Below, piece after piece: positions 1 through 11,124 of a stretch of 64,000 nucleotides of DNA. The translations under genes were made by a program, and so were the position numbers. Every line of letters begins with the position of its first letter. Within the stretch, counting starts at the first letter, position 1. The DNA is from Fusarium oxysporum f. sp. lycopersici 4287 (taxonomy: Eukaryota > Ascomycota > Sordariomycetes > Hypocreales > Nectriaceae): NCBI RefSeq assembly GCF_000149955.1, contig NC_030988.1, positions 1,188,167 through 1,252,166 on the forward strand, given 5' to 3'. Under the pieces are notes generated by a model. That model did not search any database. It was not told where the DNA came from and worked only from the letters and a program-made list of their open reading frames with translations.

Positions 1-282
1 CGATATTTATCACCATTACCAGCTTTCCTGTCAACCTGGACGCAATGAAATCTTTCTTCCGACAGGAAATTCTCTTCAGAGAAACCGGAACGAAGTTGGA
101 CCGGTTGCATTATGCTTACTGCGGGGTTCATCACCAGCCGCGAAAGCAGCAACTACAGAGAAGACTCAGAAAAACTGATATTTTCATAATGATTTCAATA
201 AAAAAGGAAGCTAACGCATTAAATAGAAGTCAACTAAAAAGTGAAGTTAACATTGCCTTTACCAAAAATCATCAAACACAAG

Positions 283-3200
283 ATGTCGATCAAAGACCAT
301 AACCTCGCTATGCTCAACGCCCGTGAAGACTGGACGAACTGGATTAATTCTATCGAGGACCTTGCCGTGCGTAATGATGTCTGGAACTATTGTGATCCAG
401 AAGGGATCGAAAACCTGGTCTTTACTGCGACCAAACCATCAGACTCAGCGAGCAAGGATACGATCCAGAAATACCACAGCCTCCAGGCTATCTACGAGAG
501 CGAGAAGAAGAAATATGACAAGGTCTCTGATCGCATCGACCTCACGGTGTGCCAGGAGTTCAAGCAACACTACCTCGGAATCCATGACGTCCGCGGCAAA
601 CTCATCGCGCTGGCTGATAGCATCCAACCCACTGCGAAAGATCAGAAGCAGAATGTCAGGACCGAGTTCGAATCGCTTAAGAAAGGCCCTGGCAACACTA
701 GTCTTGACAAATGGCTTAGCCGCTGGCCTGCTCTCGTCAGCAACGCCAAGCGTTACAAGATCGAGAATCTCAGCGAGTCACAGATTTGTGATGCGTTCAT
801 TGAAGCATCTCGTGAAGTCAACCCACCGTTCTACAACTACATGAAGTCCAAAGAAGCTCAGGTTGAGAACGAGAAGAACCTCATCAGGGAGGCAGCAAAA
901 GCAATGGAGAAGATCTCAAACGCTTTTCTCACCGCGCTTAACGAGATTAACCCTGACCATGCCAGTAACGGCTCTATCACCGTTGCAAGCTCGGCTGATT
1001 CTGAAGAGGACGAAAATGATCAAAATGATGATGCCACTATTGTTCAGAAAGCTCAGAATACAACGAACAGAGCTCTCAGGACCTTCCGCAAGCTCAACCC
1101 AACCCTCTCCGAGAAGAAGATCACGATCGGATTCTGTATTAGGCAATTCAGAACAATGGCACCACCGAAGGAGAACGCTACTAGGGGACGAGCAGCCCAT
1201 GCCACATTCCAAGATAGGAAGCATGACTATGGCTGGGACTCGCAAAACGAGGAGAGCCAGCCCCAGCAGAAAAGACAGCGAACACAACCTTCATCTTCGA
1301 GCACAAACCCTCAACAGTGCGTCTGTGGCATGTCTCACAAGTATGCTGACTGCTACTACCTAAATCCTTCGAAGGCACCAGAAGGATGGACACCAGCCAT
1401 CCAAGTCCAATCGAAAGTCATCACTGCAGTCAAAGGGAGCAGGAGGCTTCGGACAAACATCGAAAAGAACTTTAGGAGAAACAAGATCAACCTACCTAAG
1501 TTCTGGCAGTCTGACAGTACGGAGAATCAACACAAGACTCCGACAGAAGACGAGACTTCAAACACTGCTGCCGCGTTACCACGCAAATCAAGAGCTGCAT
1601 TTGTTACGTCAAAGTTCGCACTCAGCACAACCGCAAAAGACGAGTACGGCGACTGCTTTCGACTCGATAACTGCGCGGATACGCATGTCTGCAATGACCT
1701 ATCTCGCTTCACTAAATACAAGCCTCTGGAAAATGAAGTCATCGAGTTTGGCGACTCAGGCACATACATCACGGGTGTCGGCAATGTCACAGTCCATGTT
1801 GATACCCCATCGGGTCCAGGCTTAATCCAGATCGAGAATGTTGCCCATGTTCCCGGATTCCACTGGAACCTCATCAACACGCACTCTCTCGAACAACAAG
1901 GCCTCTATTTTAATACTAGGACCTGTTGGATGGAGTATTCGGATGGATCAAATGCCTTCAAGGCAACAAAGTATGGTGCTTTCCGAGTGGTCGAACCTTG
2001 CATGAAGGACGCTGTCTTCAAGGCAAAGTCGCACCAAGAGGCTGTGAAGTCATTTGCAATGGCGACCAAGTCGAGAACACCTCAAGTGGCAATAGCATCT
2101 ATGGATATCTGGCACGCAAGGCTTGGCCATATCCGTAAGGAAGCTCTCGAACACGTGCCTCAAGTAGTCGAAGGAGTCGCACTTGGCACTCACGACTTTG
2201 AACGAAAATCTGAGCTTTGTCCCGAATGCCAACTCGGACAGGCGCACCAGCAAATCTCACGTGTACCAACCTGGAGGGGAACCTACCCTTTTGAAAGGAT
2301 ACATCTCGACCTTGTCGATATGGAGGAAGCCTTCAACGCCGACTCCTGGGTCGCTCACTTTTATTGCGACCACTCGGCTTACCACGTATCCTTCAATCTC
2401 CCGAACAAGGCTCAAGAGGAACTCCTGTCGGCTACGCAAGAGTTTCTCGCCATTACAAACGACAACTGGGGTTTCACTACGCGGTACATCCGATCAGATG
2501 GCGAGAAAGGTCTGGGTAAGAAATGGAAGCATTTCATTACAATGAAAGGAATCATCTTCAATCCATCTCCACCAGATACGCCAGATCAGAACGGTCCTGC
2601 CGAACGTTCTGGGGGGGTGATCATGACTATCGCTCGCAAGCTTCGAATACAGGGAAATCTACCTCAGAAACTCTGGCCCTACATCGTTGCTCATGCTACC
2701 CGCCTCCTCAATCGCATCCCGGTTCAACGAAAACAATGGCAAACTCCGTTTGAGATGGTTCATGGCAGAAAGCCGAACCTCTCACATCTCAAAATCATTG
2801 GCTCTCTCGCCTATGTATTGATCAAGAACAAGAAAGCTCGTCCGGCCAGAGCGAAACTACAAGAAAACGCGCTCACGGGATGGCTTGTCGGATTCGACGC
2901 AACTAATATCCACAAAGTTTGGATTCCACACCTCGATCGTGTTATTGTATCTCGTGATGTTCAAATTGACGAGAAAGTCATGTACGATCCACAGCTTGCC
3001 ACAACTCGTCCTGAATCAGGACAGGCTCTCGCCATTACGGTCAACGAAGTTGATCTGGACGAAGAAGATGTTGAGCCATTGCCTATCACGGAGGATATAG
3101 CAACATCAGTTCCTGTTTCGATCCAAACAGAAGTAGAGCCACCTCCACTAGGGTTGCTTCTCACACCACAAAGCTCACCTGAACGAGCAACAGCAGGGGA

Positions 3201-5205
3201 AATACAGGTTGAACAGCCAGACGTGTTGCGGCCCCCGAATCAAGCAGCTCTCCATCAAGCATCATCGCATCCTCGGACAAATATGGCAGGAGAAGAGGCG
3301 CCCAGAAAGGAAGGAACAACGGACGCCGAGGTGCTCCAGAACCTTCGGACAACTTCTGGGAGAAACATCAAACTGTCTCAGAAAGGTCAGGATGCAATCG
3401 AAACACTCAAACCGCGCTCCACCCTACATCGAGTTCAGAAGCGAGCACGAAGACAGGCATACGCTCTACGACTGGAACGCGCGAAGCTGGGACATCAGAT
3501 CGCCCACGCCTTCGCAGCTGCACGGTCAATCCGAATCCATCGGAGGGACCTGCTACCACCACCTGAATTCTGGCATCAACTAAAACGGCACCCTGAGAGA
3601 GAAGGCTTCAAACGAGCTGCAGGCGCCGAGATCAACTCACTCAAGGAGAAGAAATCCTTTCAACTAGTTGATTGTCCAGAAGGCAAACAGATACTGCCGC
3701 TCAAATGGGTCTTTACCTACAAACTGGATGATACAGGACATCTCATTCGTCACAAAGCCCGCATCTGTGTCAGAGGTGATCTTCAGCACCATTCTGGTGA
3801 AGATATCTACGCAGCAACCGGTGCTTATCGAAGCTTCCGGATTCTGATGGCTCTCGTCTGTGCGTTTGGGCTGATATGTCACCAAGTTGACTTCAAGAAC
3901 GCCTTCGTCAACGCTGAAATGGACGAGGAGGTCTACACCACATGCCCACCGGGATATGGTCAATCAGGAAAGGTCTGGAGACTGCTCAAAGCGCTCTATG
4001 GTCTGCGTAAGTCACCAAAACTGTGGTACCATGAACTTGTACGGTTCCTCAAAGACCTGGGATTTGAACAATGCCCAGATGAACCATGCATTCTCATTAA
4101 CAACGAGACTCATCTTGTCTTGTTTCTTTACGTCGATGATCTTCTCATCATCGCACAATCTGACTACCTCCAACAAGTCAACGAATTCAAAGCAGCAGTA
4201 AACGGCAAATACGGGATTAAGGATTTGGGAGAAGCAATCACCTTCCTCGACATCAGGATCCTTCGAGATACCAAGGCCAAGAAGCTCTGGATCTGCCAGG
4301 ATGGATATATCGACAAACTTTGTAACAAGTTCGGGATCGACAAATCAATGAGAACGACAACTCCTCTCATTCCGTCGTACCGTCCCCAACCTTTCGAAGG
4401 ACAGGCCACTATTCGACAGATAACAGAGATGCAAGAAAAGGTAGGATCAGTTCTGTATGCGGCAGTAGTAACAAGACCAGATGTCTCCTATGCAGCTAGC
4501 CAGTTAAGCCAATTCGCTATGAACCCTTCACCAGAGCACCTGCGGTATGCGAACAGAGTTCTCTCATATCTCCAGACCACACGGTACTATGCCATCGAGT
4601 TCTCGGGCTCTGTGGATAAGGCCACAGCAGTAGAGACAGGCGATGATGAAGTACTACAGCAGTCAAGCGACGCATCGTTCGCGGATGATCCAGAGACTCG
4701 AAGATCCACCCAGGGCTATCTCATGAAGTTGTTTAGCGGGGCAATCATGTGGCAGTCTTCAAAACAGAAGACTGTAACCACGTCAACGACTGAAGCGGAA
4801 CTGTTATCGCTGTCTCATACAGCGAGGGAGACAATAGCTCTATACCGACTGTTCGGTCAGATACAATTCGATCCAGAACACCAACCACGCATCCTCTGTG
4901 ACAATCAACAAACAGTGGGACTGGTCCAGAAAGAGAGACCACAACTAACATCAAAGTTAAGACACGTCGACATCCACAATTTTTGGCTAAGACAGATCCA
5001 TCGAGACGGCAAAATTACAGTTCAATGGGTTCCAACAACAGACATGCCTGCAGATGGCTTCACAAAACCTCTTTCAGCAGAAAAGCATTCTCACTTCGTG
5101 AAACAATTGGGTCTGGTTGATATCTCACTGCGGATTGATCCAGAACACGTTTCAGAGGAGGATATCGATCAGGATGATATGCAGATCTCATCTGATACAG
5201 ACTGA
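283..5205 (+). CDS. copia-type Gag-Pol polyprotein
   Basis: Polyprotein of 1,640 aa that would make the capsid and the enzymes for copia retrotransposition. The first ATG in frame is at 283; the frame is open upstream to 241 but without ATG. Visible in order: helical Gag, a CxC...H/C zinc-knuckle-like motif near residue 346 (CVCGMSHKYADC), protease Asp near 462 in the motif DNCADTHVCND, the WHARLGH...CPEC integrase zinc domain near 610, integrase DDE residues near 676, 739 and 774 (the last in PAERSG), reverse transcriptase FLYVDDLLI near 1283, and RNase H near 1463 with the copia motif STTEAEL. It ends about 14 bases before the 3' LTR. The protease box is DNC rather than the textbook DSG or DTG. 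No frameshift separates Gag from Pol, so the Gag:Pol ratio must be set some other way. Confidence 0.93.
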   Translation: MSIKDHNLAMLNAREDWTNWINSIEDLAVRNDVWNYCDPEGIENLVFTATKPSDSASKDTIQKYHSLQAIYESEKKKYDKVSDRIDLTVCQEFKQHYLGIHDVRGKLIALADSIQPTAKDQKQNVRTEFESLKKGPGNTSLDKWLSRWPALVSNAKRYKIENLSESQICDAFIEASREVNPPFYNYMKSKEAQVENEKNLIREAAKAMEKISNAFLTALNEINPDHASNGSITVASSADSEEDENDQNDDATIVQKAQNTTNRALRTFRKLNPTLSEKKITIGFCIRQFRTMAPPKENATRGRAAHATFQDRKHDYGWDSQNEESQPQQKRQRTQPSSSSTNPQQCVCGMSHKYADCYYLNPSKAPEGWTPAIQVQSKVITAVKGSRRLRTNIEKNFRRNKINLPKFWQSDSTENQHKTPTEDETSNTAAALPRKSRAAFVTSKFALSTTAKDEYGDCFRLDNCADTHVCNDLSRFTKYKPLENEVIEFGDSGTYITGVGNVTVHVDTPSGPGLIQIENVAHVPGFHWNLINTHSLEQQGLYFNTRTCWMEYSDGSNAFKATKYGAFRVVEPCMKDAVFKAKSHQEAVKSFAMATKSRTPQVAIASMDIWHARLGHIRKEALEHVPQVVEGVALGTHDFERKSELCPECQLGQAHQQISRVPTWRGTYPFERIHLDLVDMEEAFNADSWVAHFYCDHSAYHVSFNLPNKAQEELLSATQEFLAITNDNWGFTTRYIRSDGEKGLGKKWKHFITMKGIIFNPSPPDTPDQNGPAERSGGVIMTIARKLRIQGNLPQKLWPYIVAHATRLLNRIPVQRKQWQTPFEMVHGRKPNLSHLKIIGSLAYVLIKNKKARPARAKLQENALTGWLVGFDATNIHKVWIPHLDRVIVSRDVQIDEKVMYDPQLATTRPESGQALAITVNEVDLDEEDVEPLPITEDIATSVPVSIQTEVEPPPLGLLLTPQSSPERATAGEIQVEQPDVLRPPNQAALHQASSHPRTNMAGEEAPRKEGTTDAEVLQNLRTTSGRNIKLSQKGQDAIETLKPRSTLHRVQKRARRQAYALRLERAKLGHQIAHAFAAARSIRIHRRDLLPPPEFWHQLKRHPEREGFKRAAGAEINSLKEKKSFQLVDCPEGKQILPLKWVFTYKLDDTGHLIRHKARICVRGDLQHHSGEDIYAATGAYRSFRILMALVCAFGLICHQVDFKNAFVNAEMDEEVYTTCPPGYGQSGKVWRLLKALYGLRKSPKLWYHELVRFLKDLGFEQCPDEPCILINNETHLVLFLYVDDLLIIAQSDYLQQVNEFKAAVNGKYGIKDLGEAITFLDIRILRDTKAKKLWICQDGYIDKLCNKFGIDKSMRTTTPLIPSYRPQPFEGQATIRQITEMQEKVGSVLYAAVVTRPDVSYAASQLSQFAMNPSPEHLRYANRVLSYLQTTRYYAIEFSGSVDKATAVETGDDEVLQQSSDASFADDPETRRSTQGYLMKLFSGAIMWQSSKQKTVTTSTTEAELLSLSHTARETIALYRLFGQIQFDPEHQPRILCDNQQTVGLVQKERPQLTSKLRHVDIHNFWLRQIHRDGKITVQWVPTTDMPADGFTKPLSAEKHSHFVKQLGLVDISLRIDPEHVSEEDIDQDDMQISSDTD

Positions 5206-5219
5206 AATCTGGGGGGGTG
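5206..5219 (+). other. polypurine-like tract before the 3' LTR
   Basis: The stop codon is followed by a run of seven G residues directly before the LTR, the expected place for the plus-strand primer. Its composition (T and C near the start, TG at the end) is not a perfect purine tract, so the boundary is approximate. Confidence 0.5.
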
Positions 5220-5398
5220 TGTCGCAGGCCGGGCATGGTCTCAATGATCCTCAGGAACAACAGCCCTTAGTAATCAAGCTGGGTGATTTAAAGTAAAACC
5301 TGTGGGATGGAATACCCCACACTGAAGATAGAACCAATCAACTCACTACTGCTGCTCATCATATTCACTCTAACCCTTTAAGCACGCTCAGTGCGACA
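5220..5398 (+). repeat. 3' LTR of the copia element (179 bp)
   Basis: Starts TGTCGCA and ends TGCGACA, a perfect 7-bp terminal inverted repeat with TG...CA ends. The limits are fixed by comparison with the second copy at 41580-41767, which diverges outside exactly these points. The two copies are nearly identical over the first 140 bases and the last 20, but differ in a short segment near 5361-5380. The next bases are TGCTG; the matching target duplication would lie outside the window. Confidence 0.88.
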
Positions 5399-6775
5399 TG
5401 CTGCTACGAGCTACGGAAGTAATAGAATGGGACGTTCCGTCTCATTCTAAATGTTTACTCCTGTACGCAGTTGTTGAGCATCATCAATATATCTGGGCTT
5501 GACATGTCACTCAAAGCGATTTTGATAACGCACCGAGGTGCAACCTGTAAGATGTGTCATCGTTTCCAGCTTGGACTCCAATCAGAGCTGTGCATGTCCT
5601 TTGTCATCTTAAGAACCTCAAAAAAAACCACTAGACGAGGCGCTAAGCAAAGGGCCATTAGGCGTGCAGGATAGAGCAGTGGTTGGTATGAGTTGGTATG
5701 GTGACCTAGGTTACGTGCTCTGTAATTGAGAAAGCATCACAATAATAGGGGCCCATCGCGATTTGCCGCTATCCTCTTTGCATCTCGGTCGAAGAAGTAC
5801 GGCTCTCTTGCCGAAGTGCTCGTCCATATCGGGGTCGACAGAAGTTGCGCCGTCATCAGAAGTGCGGGTTATGACAGGTTTGTTTCATGGAACTTACTTG
5901 CCAGCATCAAAAAGAGATTCGAGTTTTTACATGGGATATCTATCTTGCTTGAAAACGTCCTACCCTAGGCCCTTCGGATGAGACTCCTTACATTTCCCCT
6001 CAAGTCAGTCGAGCAGCGTTTTACTTTGCCAATGGTTCTTCGATGTAAATATAGATTACATATCTCTTCTTCAGTGGGAGAGGTCTGAAAGATTCTTCGT
6101 CCCAAAATTTCCGAGGTAGAGCAAGGAGTTGGCAGGAAAGAAGGAGTTCTCACGAAAGCTGTCGGTTGCCCCGCACCAGCTAGACTTGTTCTCATTGGCT
6201 AGGCTGTCGGCTACACTATTCCGATATAGGTTAGGCTTGAAGAAAGATGTCGTTTAATACGCACTGTCATAGGGCCCCCAAAACAAGAACAACAAAGCAG
6301 AGCCTCATCCGCGAGCCTCCTGTTCTCAGCCAACTGACCGTAACGAAAGACAGGAGAGGTAACACCAATCACTCGAACACAAAAAGCTCCGAATCCCCTT
6401 TTCGCAATTCTCTCGCTCATCGGGCGGGCAGAGTCTCCAAAATATTACGCATTGCCCCGCGATCGGTGAATACACTACCACCTCGACAACATCGTTTTAC
6501 GAACAACTCACCGCGCTCGCGTCGCAAGAATAAACCGCCTCGGCTTGGTAATTACTGACTGCTGACAACACACGCATCTTGAATGTCGCTTCCGAGTACT
6601 GTCCAGCGATCTATAGGAGAAGTGGGAATTAGAATACGAACCAACACCGGCATGTCGCTTCTCTCGGTCTGCTTGCATGCATTTGCCACGAACTTTGAGT
6701 TATATTCCCACCCCATTCCCTAACTCCTTTATCTCATGTTCTGTGATTTGAGTAATCACCACCAACTCGACAACG
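5399..6775. other. intergenic, no gene seen
   Basis: Only short overlapping frames without domains or splice logic. It probably holds the promoter and 5' leader of the zinc-finger gene starting at 6776. No structural RNA or repeat was recognised. Confidence 0.6.
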
Positions 6776-8124
6776 ATGTTCCTAGCTACGCAGAACGATA
6801 CAGACGACCCGGATGGCGTGGCTCCTCAAAGCCCAAAACTCGAACCGCTATATCTAAGGCACCAAGAGTCATCTCCAAGTCCTCCCCCCCTTATACCTAC
6901 AACTAAAGCCAGTCGTAACAGCAAGTTTTATGAAACCTCTGGGTATGCCAACTTGATAAATAATCTCGACGGCGGACGCAACCCCGACATAGCTCGCGAA
7001 GTTGACCGCGAAAACCTTCCATGCGGCGAAGACTCACCAGATGAAGAATCGTGGCGAGATAGTGCCGTCGACGGCAACCTCGCTGCAGACGCACTCCCGA
7101 TCAACGGTCTGTCTGCGCGGGGATATATCTCCGGTAGCAAAGTCACATCGCCACTCATCCCTTCGTCTAACGGAGCCTTACCGCCGCTTCACCATGGGCT
7201 TCGCGCACCAGCAGGCAATTCTAAGGAGACTCTTCCATCACAGTCTCTCCCGTCTCTTCGTTCAACACTTGGTGAGCTCCGAGACTTACCCCCAGAGCGC
7301 CCATCCGAACAAGATCTCGGTCGATCTCGCCCAGGCCCATCCTCGACTTTCCCTCCTTCGCCAGCTGCAAATCTAGGGCATAGGTTCAGTTTGACTACCA
7401 ATCTCCTGTCATCACCCCGTTCAGCACCAGATAGATATCGAACACTCTCCTCGCACTCTACGGCAGAGGGGAGTACAGATCATGAGCCTGCAAATGGTAC
7501 CCACGCTCGCGCCACAACGGAATATAGTAGTAGCAATGCTACCGGGACTCCGAATACCGATCATTCTGCCTCTTCACCCGCCGCATCAGTCTCGATCAAC
7601 TCAACCTCAATTACCGACCGGATGAGCATTGATGGAATGACACATCCGCAGCCTATTGCCGGCTTATATACATGTACATTCCAGGGATGCCGGGTGGAAC
7701 CGTTCCAGACAAAATATCTTCTCAATTCTCATATGAATGTGCACTCGTCAGTACGGCTACACTATTGTCCAGTCAAAGGATATCCGAGAAGTGAAGGGGG
7801 CAAGGGCTTCAAGAGAAAGAATGAAATGTTAAGACATGGTCTAGTTCATGATTCTCCAGGCTACGTTTGCCCTTTTTGCCCTGACAGGGAACACAAATAT
7901 CCACGTCCAGATAACCTTCAGCGGTATGTTAACTTGCTGGTCAATCCTTGCGCTGCAGCCAGATATAGCATTCCGGAATTTAGGTTCTGATGCTAATGGT
8001 TTCTAGACATGTCCGTGTTCATCACATAGACAAAGACAAGGACGACCCGCAACTGAGAGCTGTACTCGCTCAGCGACCAGATGGACCCAATCGCGATCGA
8101 CGAAGTCGCAACCCACCGTCATAA
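6776..8124 (+). CDS. C2H2 zinc-finger protein with a damaged second finger
   Basis: Two exons, 6776-7923 and 8007-8124, joined over an 83-nt intron with a TGCTAAT branch point, give 421 aa. The first 290 residues are Ser/Pro-rich and disordered. Three fingers follow: YTCTFQGC...HMNVH, HYCPVKGYPRS...HGLVH, and YVCPFC...NLQRHVRVHH. The intron splits finger 3 just before its first His. A basic tail rich in Arg and Asp ends the protein. It is presumably a nuclear DNA-binding protein. Finger 2 has Tyr where the family normally has its second zinc Cys (CPVKGC), a TGT to TAT change. The gene may be a regulator paralog losing function. The family is common in filamentous fungi, but I do not know a named orthologue. 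Confidence 0.85.
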
Positions 8125-9210
8125 ATGAATGTTATGGGGGTACAAAGTGGGTTTACAAGAGCAAAGTCCGGACAAGCATGAGTAACGACTTATGCCAAAC
8201 TGAATTGATGAGATGTACTCTTTGTTTAAAATCATGTGTATGAGTACCTGGCGATTGACGGGATAGGCGACGTCGGGCTTCTCATGTTGCCAACGGTCAC
8301 TGATTGAGCGGACTGAAGATTTTGAGGTACAGAAGAGGCGTTCGGATCTCAAATACCCGGTTGTGTTATATTTCCTCACCATTTTGTTTCCAAGGAGTAT
8401 ACTGTTTGCGTCGGCGTGGCGTTGGCTAGCGAGCGTACCAGAATATATTTAAGAACAGAAACTCTCTCAATTTCTACCACTCTACAGCGGTTATTCGTTT
8501 TTCTTAATGCCCCAGGCGCAGACTCGGGTGGCTGTGATATTTCCAACGCCGTGGCCTGGCCACCTGTATTGGCTTCACGCTGCATCCTAGCTTAGGGCCA
8601 AGGGAATTCCCTGTCAGTTTTATTACCCTACATTTCCGACAAGAGATACTTGGGAAGAAGCATCCCAATACCGTCAGTAGCATAGCGAATCATGCCGTTG
8701 GCGGTCACGCGGACCCATGAATCGGAGGGGGAGGTAAACTGCGGGATAGATCATTACGGTAGGTTATGCATGGGGATGTCAGGCGCTTTTAAAAATGAAG
8801 ATCCCACAAGATTAAAGGCTTCCGTTGATCTCTGCGTCTGCGTAAGGGCCCATATCTGCCGTGCTGTACACCGAAATAGCTACCGTAGTAATTAACGAGC
8901 ATCGAAATAGCTACCGTGGTAATTAACGAGCATTTCGTTCGTGAAGGGCTGCGTTGTGTAATTGGCTATTCTCAACTTGGACAACAGATAACATTGGACC
9001 TGGAGGAGAAGAAGGAAAGAGAATAAACGAGACAATATTACAAAATGTAATAAACTCGTCTTGGCCCAACGGATGCATCTTCCAAAAGTCCCATCCGTTC
9101 GTCATCAAAGCCATGACAAAAGCCTGAACCACTCCGGTATTCCAGAGTAGATGAGGACACTAGCCTCCGTAACTGTAATGTGCTGAAAATCTCAAACATC
9201 AAACTCCATC
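8125..9210. other. intergenic between convergent genes
   Basis: Lies between the 3' ends of the C2H2 gene and the bZIP gene on the opposite strand. No coding signal was seen. It contains the short tandem duplication at 8872-8933. Confidence 0.6.
8872..8933. repeat. 31-bp tandem duplication
   Basis: Two adjacent copies (8872-8902 and 8903-8933) of a unit beginning CGAAATAGCTACCGT and ending ACGAGCAT. They differ at one base. This is probably replication slippage with no obvious role. Confidence 0.9.
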
Positions 9211-11124
9211 TCACCAAGGCCTGCGGTGAGTGTCACTTGTTGCCCATCCGGTTTCTGCCATTCGAGGCTGAACGGGAACCCATTTGCCAGTTCGCGAATC
9301 CTGCTCTTGCGCACCTGACCCAGGGGATGGGCCAGTAGGAGGTCGGCCTTCCATTGCTCTCAAGGGCGGTAACCTTTCGCCGCTTGCTGAGGACGCCGCA
9401 GAGGATGGGCATGATGGCGCGTCGCAACCTGGAATGGGCATCGGAGGCCCACTTCGGGATGCACTTGGGTGCGCGCTCGCAGGGGATTCATATGGTGGTA
9501 GCGAGTATTCAGGATGGTCATCGGTTCGACGGCGTTTGGCTGGTCTTTCGTTCGGTGGTACATCTCCGTAACTCATGGACCCAGATGGCCCTGATGCTAA
9601 CGACCCCGTCTCTGCATAAGAATTGCTTGTCGAAATAGTAGGACTAGGAGGTCCGGCGGCAAGGCCACTTATTGATGGCGTTTGTGCGACAATGTCTCGT
9701 AACCGGTTACGGTCTTCACGGTAGAAGTCCCGTTGTTGAATCAACCCCTCAATCCTTATTTCCATGAGGTGCCTTTCATCCCGGAGCTCTTGTAGTTGTT
9801 TTGAATTCTCCTCCTGCATGATCTTCTTCTTCCTCCTATGCCTTGTTGAAGCCACTGCATTTCGCTGTCTCTTCTCGTCTGCTTTCTTAGACGCCTGCGA
9901 AAAGTCCATATGAACAGGGATAGGTGCCTCGCTCCCCGGAAGTGCCAATAACGCTTGCTGTCCCTCAACGCCAAAAAGAGACCCCCCCATCCCATGTCTT
10001 CGCAGTGTTTCTGACCACGGCGAGGCGGACTCGCTTAGGGGCCCTGGACTCGGGAACGGCCGGCCAGCCTGCATGTTAGGAGAATATGAAGTTTGAGAGT
10101 GTACCAGAGGCGGTTGCGTGCGACCCGGCGCATGGCTAGGGGGGAAAGTAGAGAGAGGAGCTTGTGTTCCAAGAGAAGCAATCGGCTGCTGTGAATGCAA
10201 CCTACCATGATCCGACATCGTTGAGGGAGGACCAGTGGGTGCTCCAGTTAAAGGATGTAGATGGGGATATTGAGTTCTGGTGTCTTCTGGCGTTATATCC
10301 TCGAACGGTCGCTTAGTAGATGAAAAGCCATGTAAAGACTGTCGCCCATCAGATTCTCGAGATGGCGCATGACTAACACTTATGGCTCGGGGATGTTGTG
10401 TCGGGCTGGCTTTTGGTCTTGCACTATTTACGGCAGGAAATGGGAAAGCCGTCGGGGAATTGCGTCCTGATGACGGCCCTCCGATAGGTGTCATCGGCCC
10501 CAATGGCGTACCTGGAAGAGAAATTGACGCAGGTTGGGCTGGTGGGAAAGCTTTTGCGCCAGGAAAAGATCTTGAGATTGGGCCAACTGTCTGGTCTAGT
10601 GTCGCGGATTCAGATGGACGAGCTGCTGGAGGATGATGACCATTACCCCCTGAAGCCGGTAGTTGTGGCTCCATAGGGTTGAGTATGTTATGGACACCAA
10701 GAGTCTTTTGGGGGACCTGCTGTGATCTTTCCTCGCCATTTGTATAGGGAACATTGCTCACATCTTGGCGCAGATCGCGGCCACCGAAGTGTCTGTGTCG
10801 AACTGAGGAAGGCGAGACTTGGCCATTTCCTAAGGGGGGCCTCGAAGAATGATTTGACGGATGTTGAGATGCTGGTCCAGTATGCAACATTGAGACTAGT
10901 CCACCTGTGCACACCTCATCACGAGGGCTATCACATTGACCCTCTCCAAGCCCGCCTCCATATGGTTGTTTATTGTCCTGGCTGGCAGCCGGTTTCGATA
11001 GAATAAAGTCTCTAGAAGGCCAGGTGGGTGTCGATGGTGTGAGTGGAGAGTTAGGCGGTGTGCCGGTCGAATCTGTTGCGGCAGATCCGAGTCTACTCAA
11101 ACGGGTTATCGATGCAGTTGACAT
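9211..11124 (-). CDS. bZIP transcription factor
   Basis: Single-exon gene of 637 aa; the ATG is at 11124-11122. A long Ser/Pro/Gly/Gln-rich N-terminal part precedes a bZIP domain at about residues 408-480. The basic region has the signature N-A-x-x-S-x-R-x-R-R-K-K (RNAVASTRHRRKKK). It is followed by heptad-spaced Leu, Met and Ile (KQLQELRDERHLMEIRIEGL). A second disordered tail holds a basic cluster (RPAKRRRTDD) that could be a nuclear localisation signal. It should bind DNA as a dimer in the nucleus. The bZIP subfamily and target pathway cannot be told from sequence alone. No internal break is seen, so the gene looks intact. Confidence 0.85.
   Translation of the reverse strand: MSTASITRLSRLGSAATDSTGTPPNSPLTPSTPTWPSRDFILSKPAASQDNKQPYGGGLGEGQCDSPRDEVCTGGLVSMLHTGPASQHPSNHSSRPPLGNGQVSPSSVRHRHFGGRDLRQDVSNVPYTNGEERSQQVPQKTLGVHNILNPMEPQLPASGGNGHHPPAARPSESATLDQTVGPISRSFPGAKAFPPAQPASISLPGTPLGPMTPIGGPSSGRNSPTAFPFPAVNSARPKASPTQHPRAISVSHAPSRESDGRQSLHGFSSTKRPFEDITPEDTRTQYPHLHPLTGAPTGPPSTMSDHGRLHSQQPIASLGTQAPLSTFPPSHAPGRTQPPLVHSQTSYSPNMQAGRPFPSPGPLSESASPWSETLRRHGMGGSLFGVEGQQALLALPGSEAPIPVHMDFSQASKKADEKRQRNAVASTRHRRKKKIMQEENSKQLQELRDERHLMEIRIEGLIQQRDFYREDRNRLRDIVAQTPSISGLAAGPPSPTISTSNSYAETGSLASGPSGSMSYGDVPPNERPAKRRRTDDHPEYSLPPYESPASAHPSASRSGPPMPIPGCDAPSCPSSAASSASGERLPPLRAMEGRPPTGPSPGSGAQEQDSRTGKWVPVQPRMAETGWATSDTHRRPW

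Larger units (their letters stand above)
1..5398 (+). mobile_element. Ty1/copia LTR retrotransposon, 5' LTR outside window
   Basis: A single long gag-pol frame in the order Gag, zinc knuckle, protease, integrase, reverse transcriptase, RNase H (the copia order) is followed by a G-rich tract and a 3' LTR. Positions 1-282 carry no match to the LTR, so they are internal leader and the 5' LTR must lie left of the window. The coding frame has no stop or shift, so this copy could still supply protein. A solo LTR of the same family lies at 41580-41767. Confidence 0.9.
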
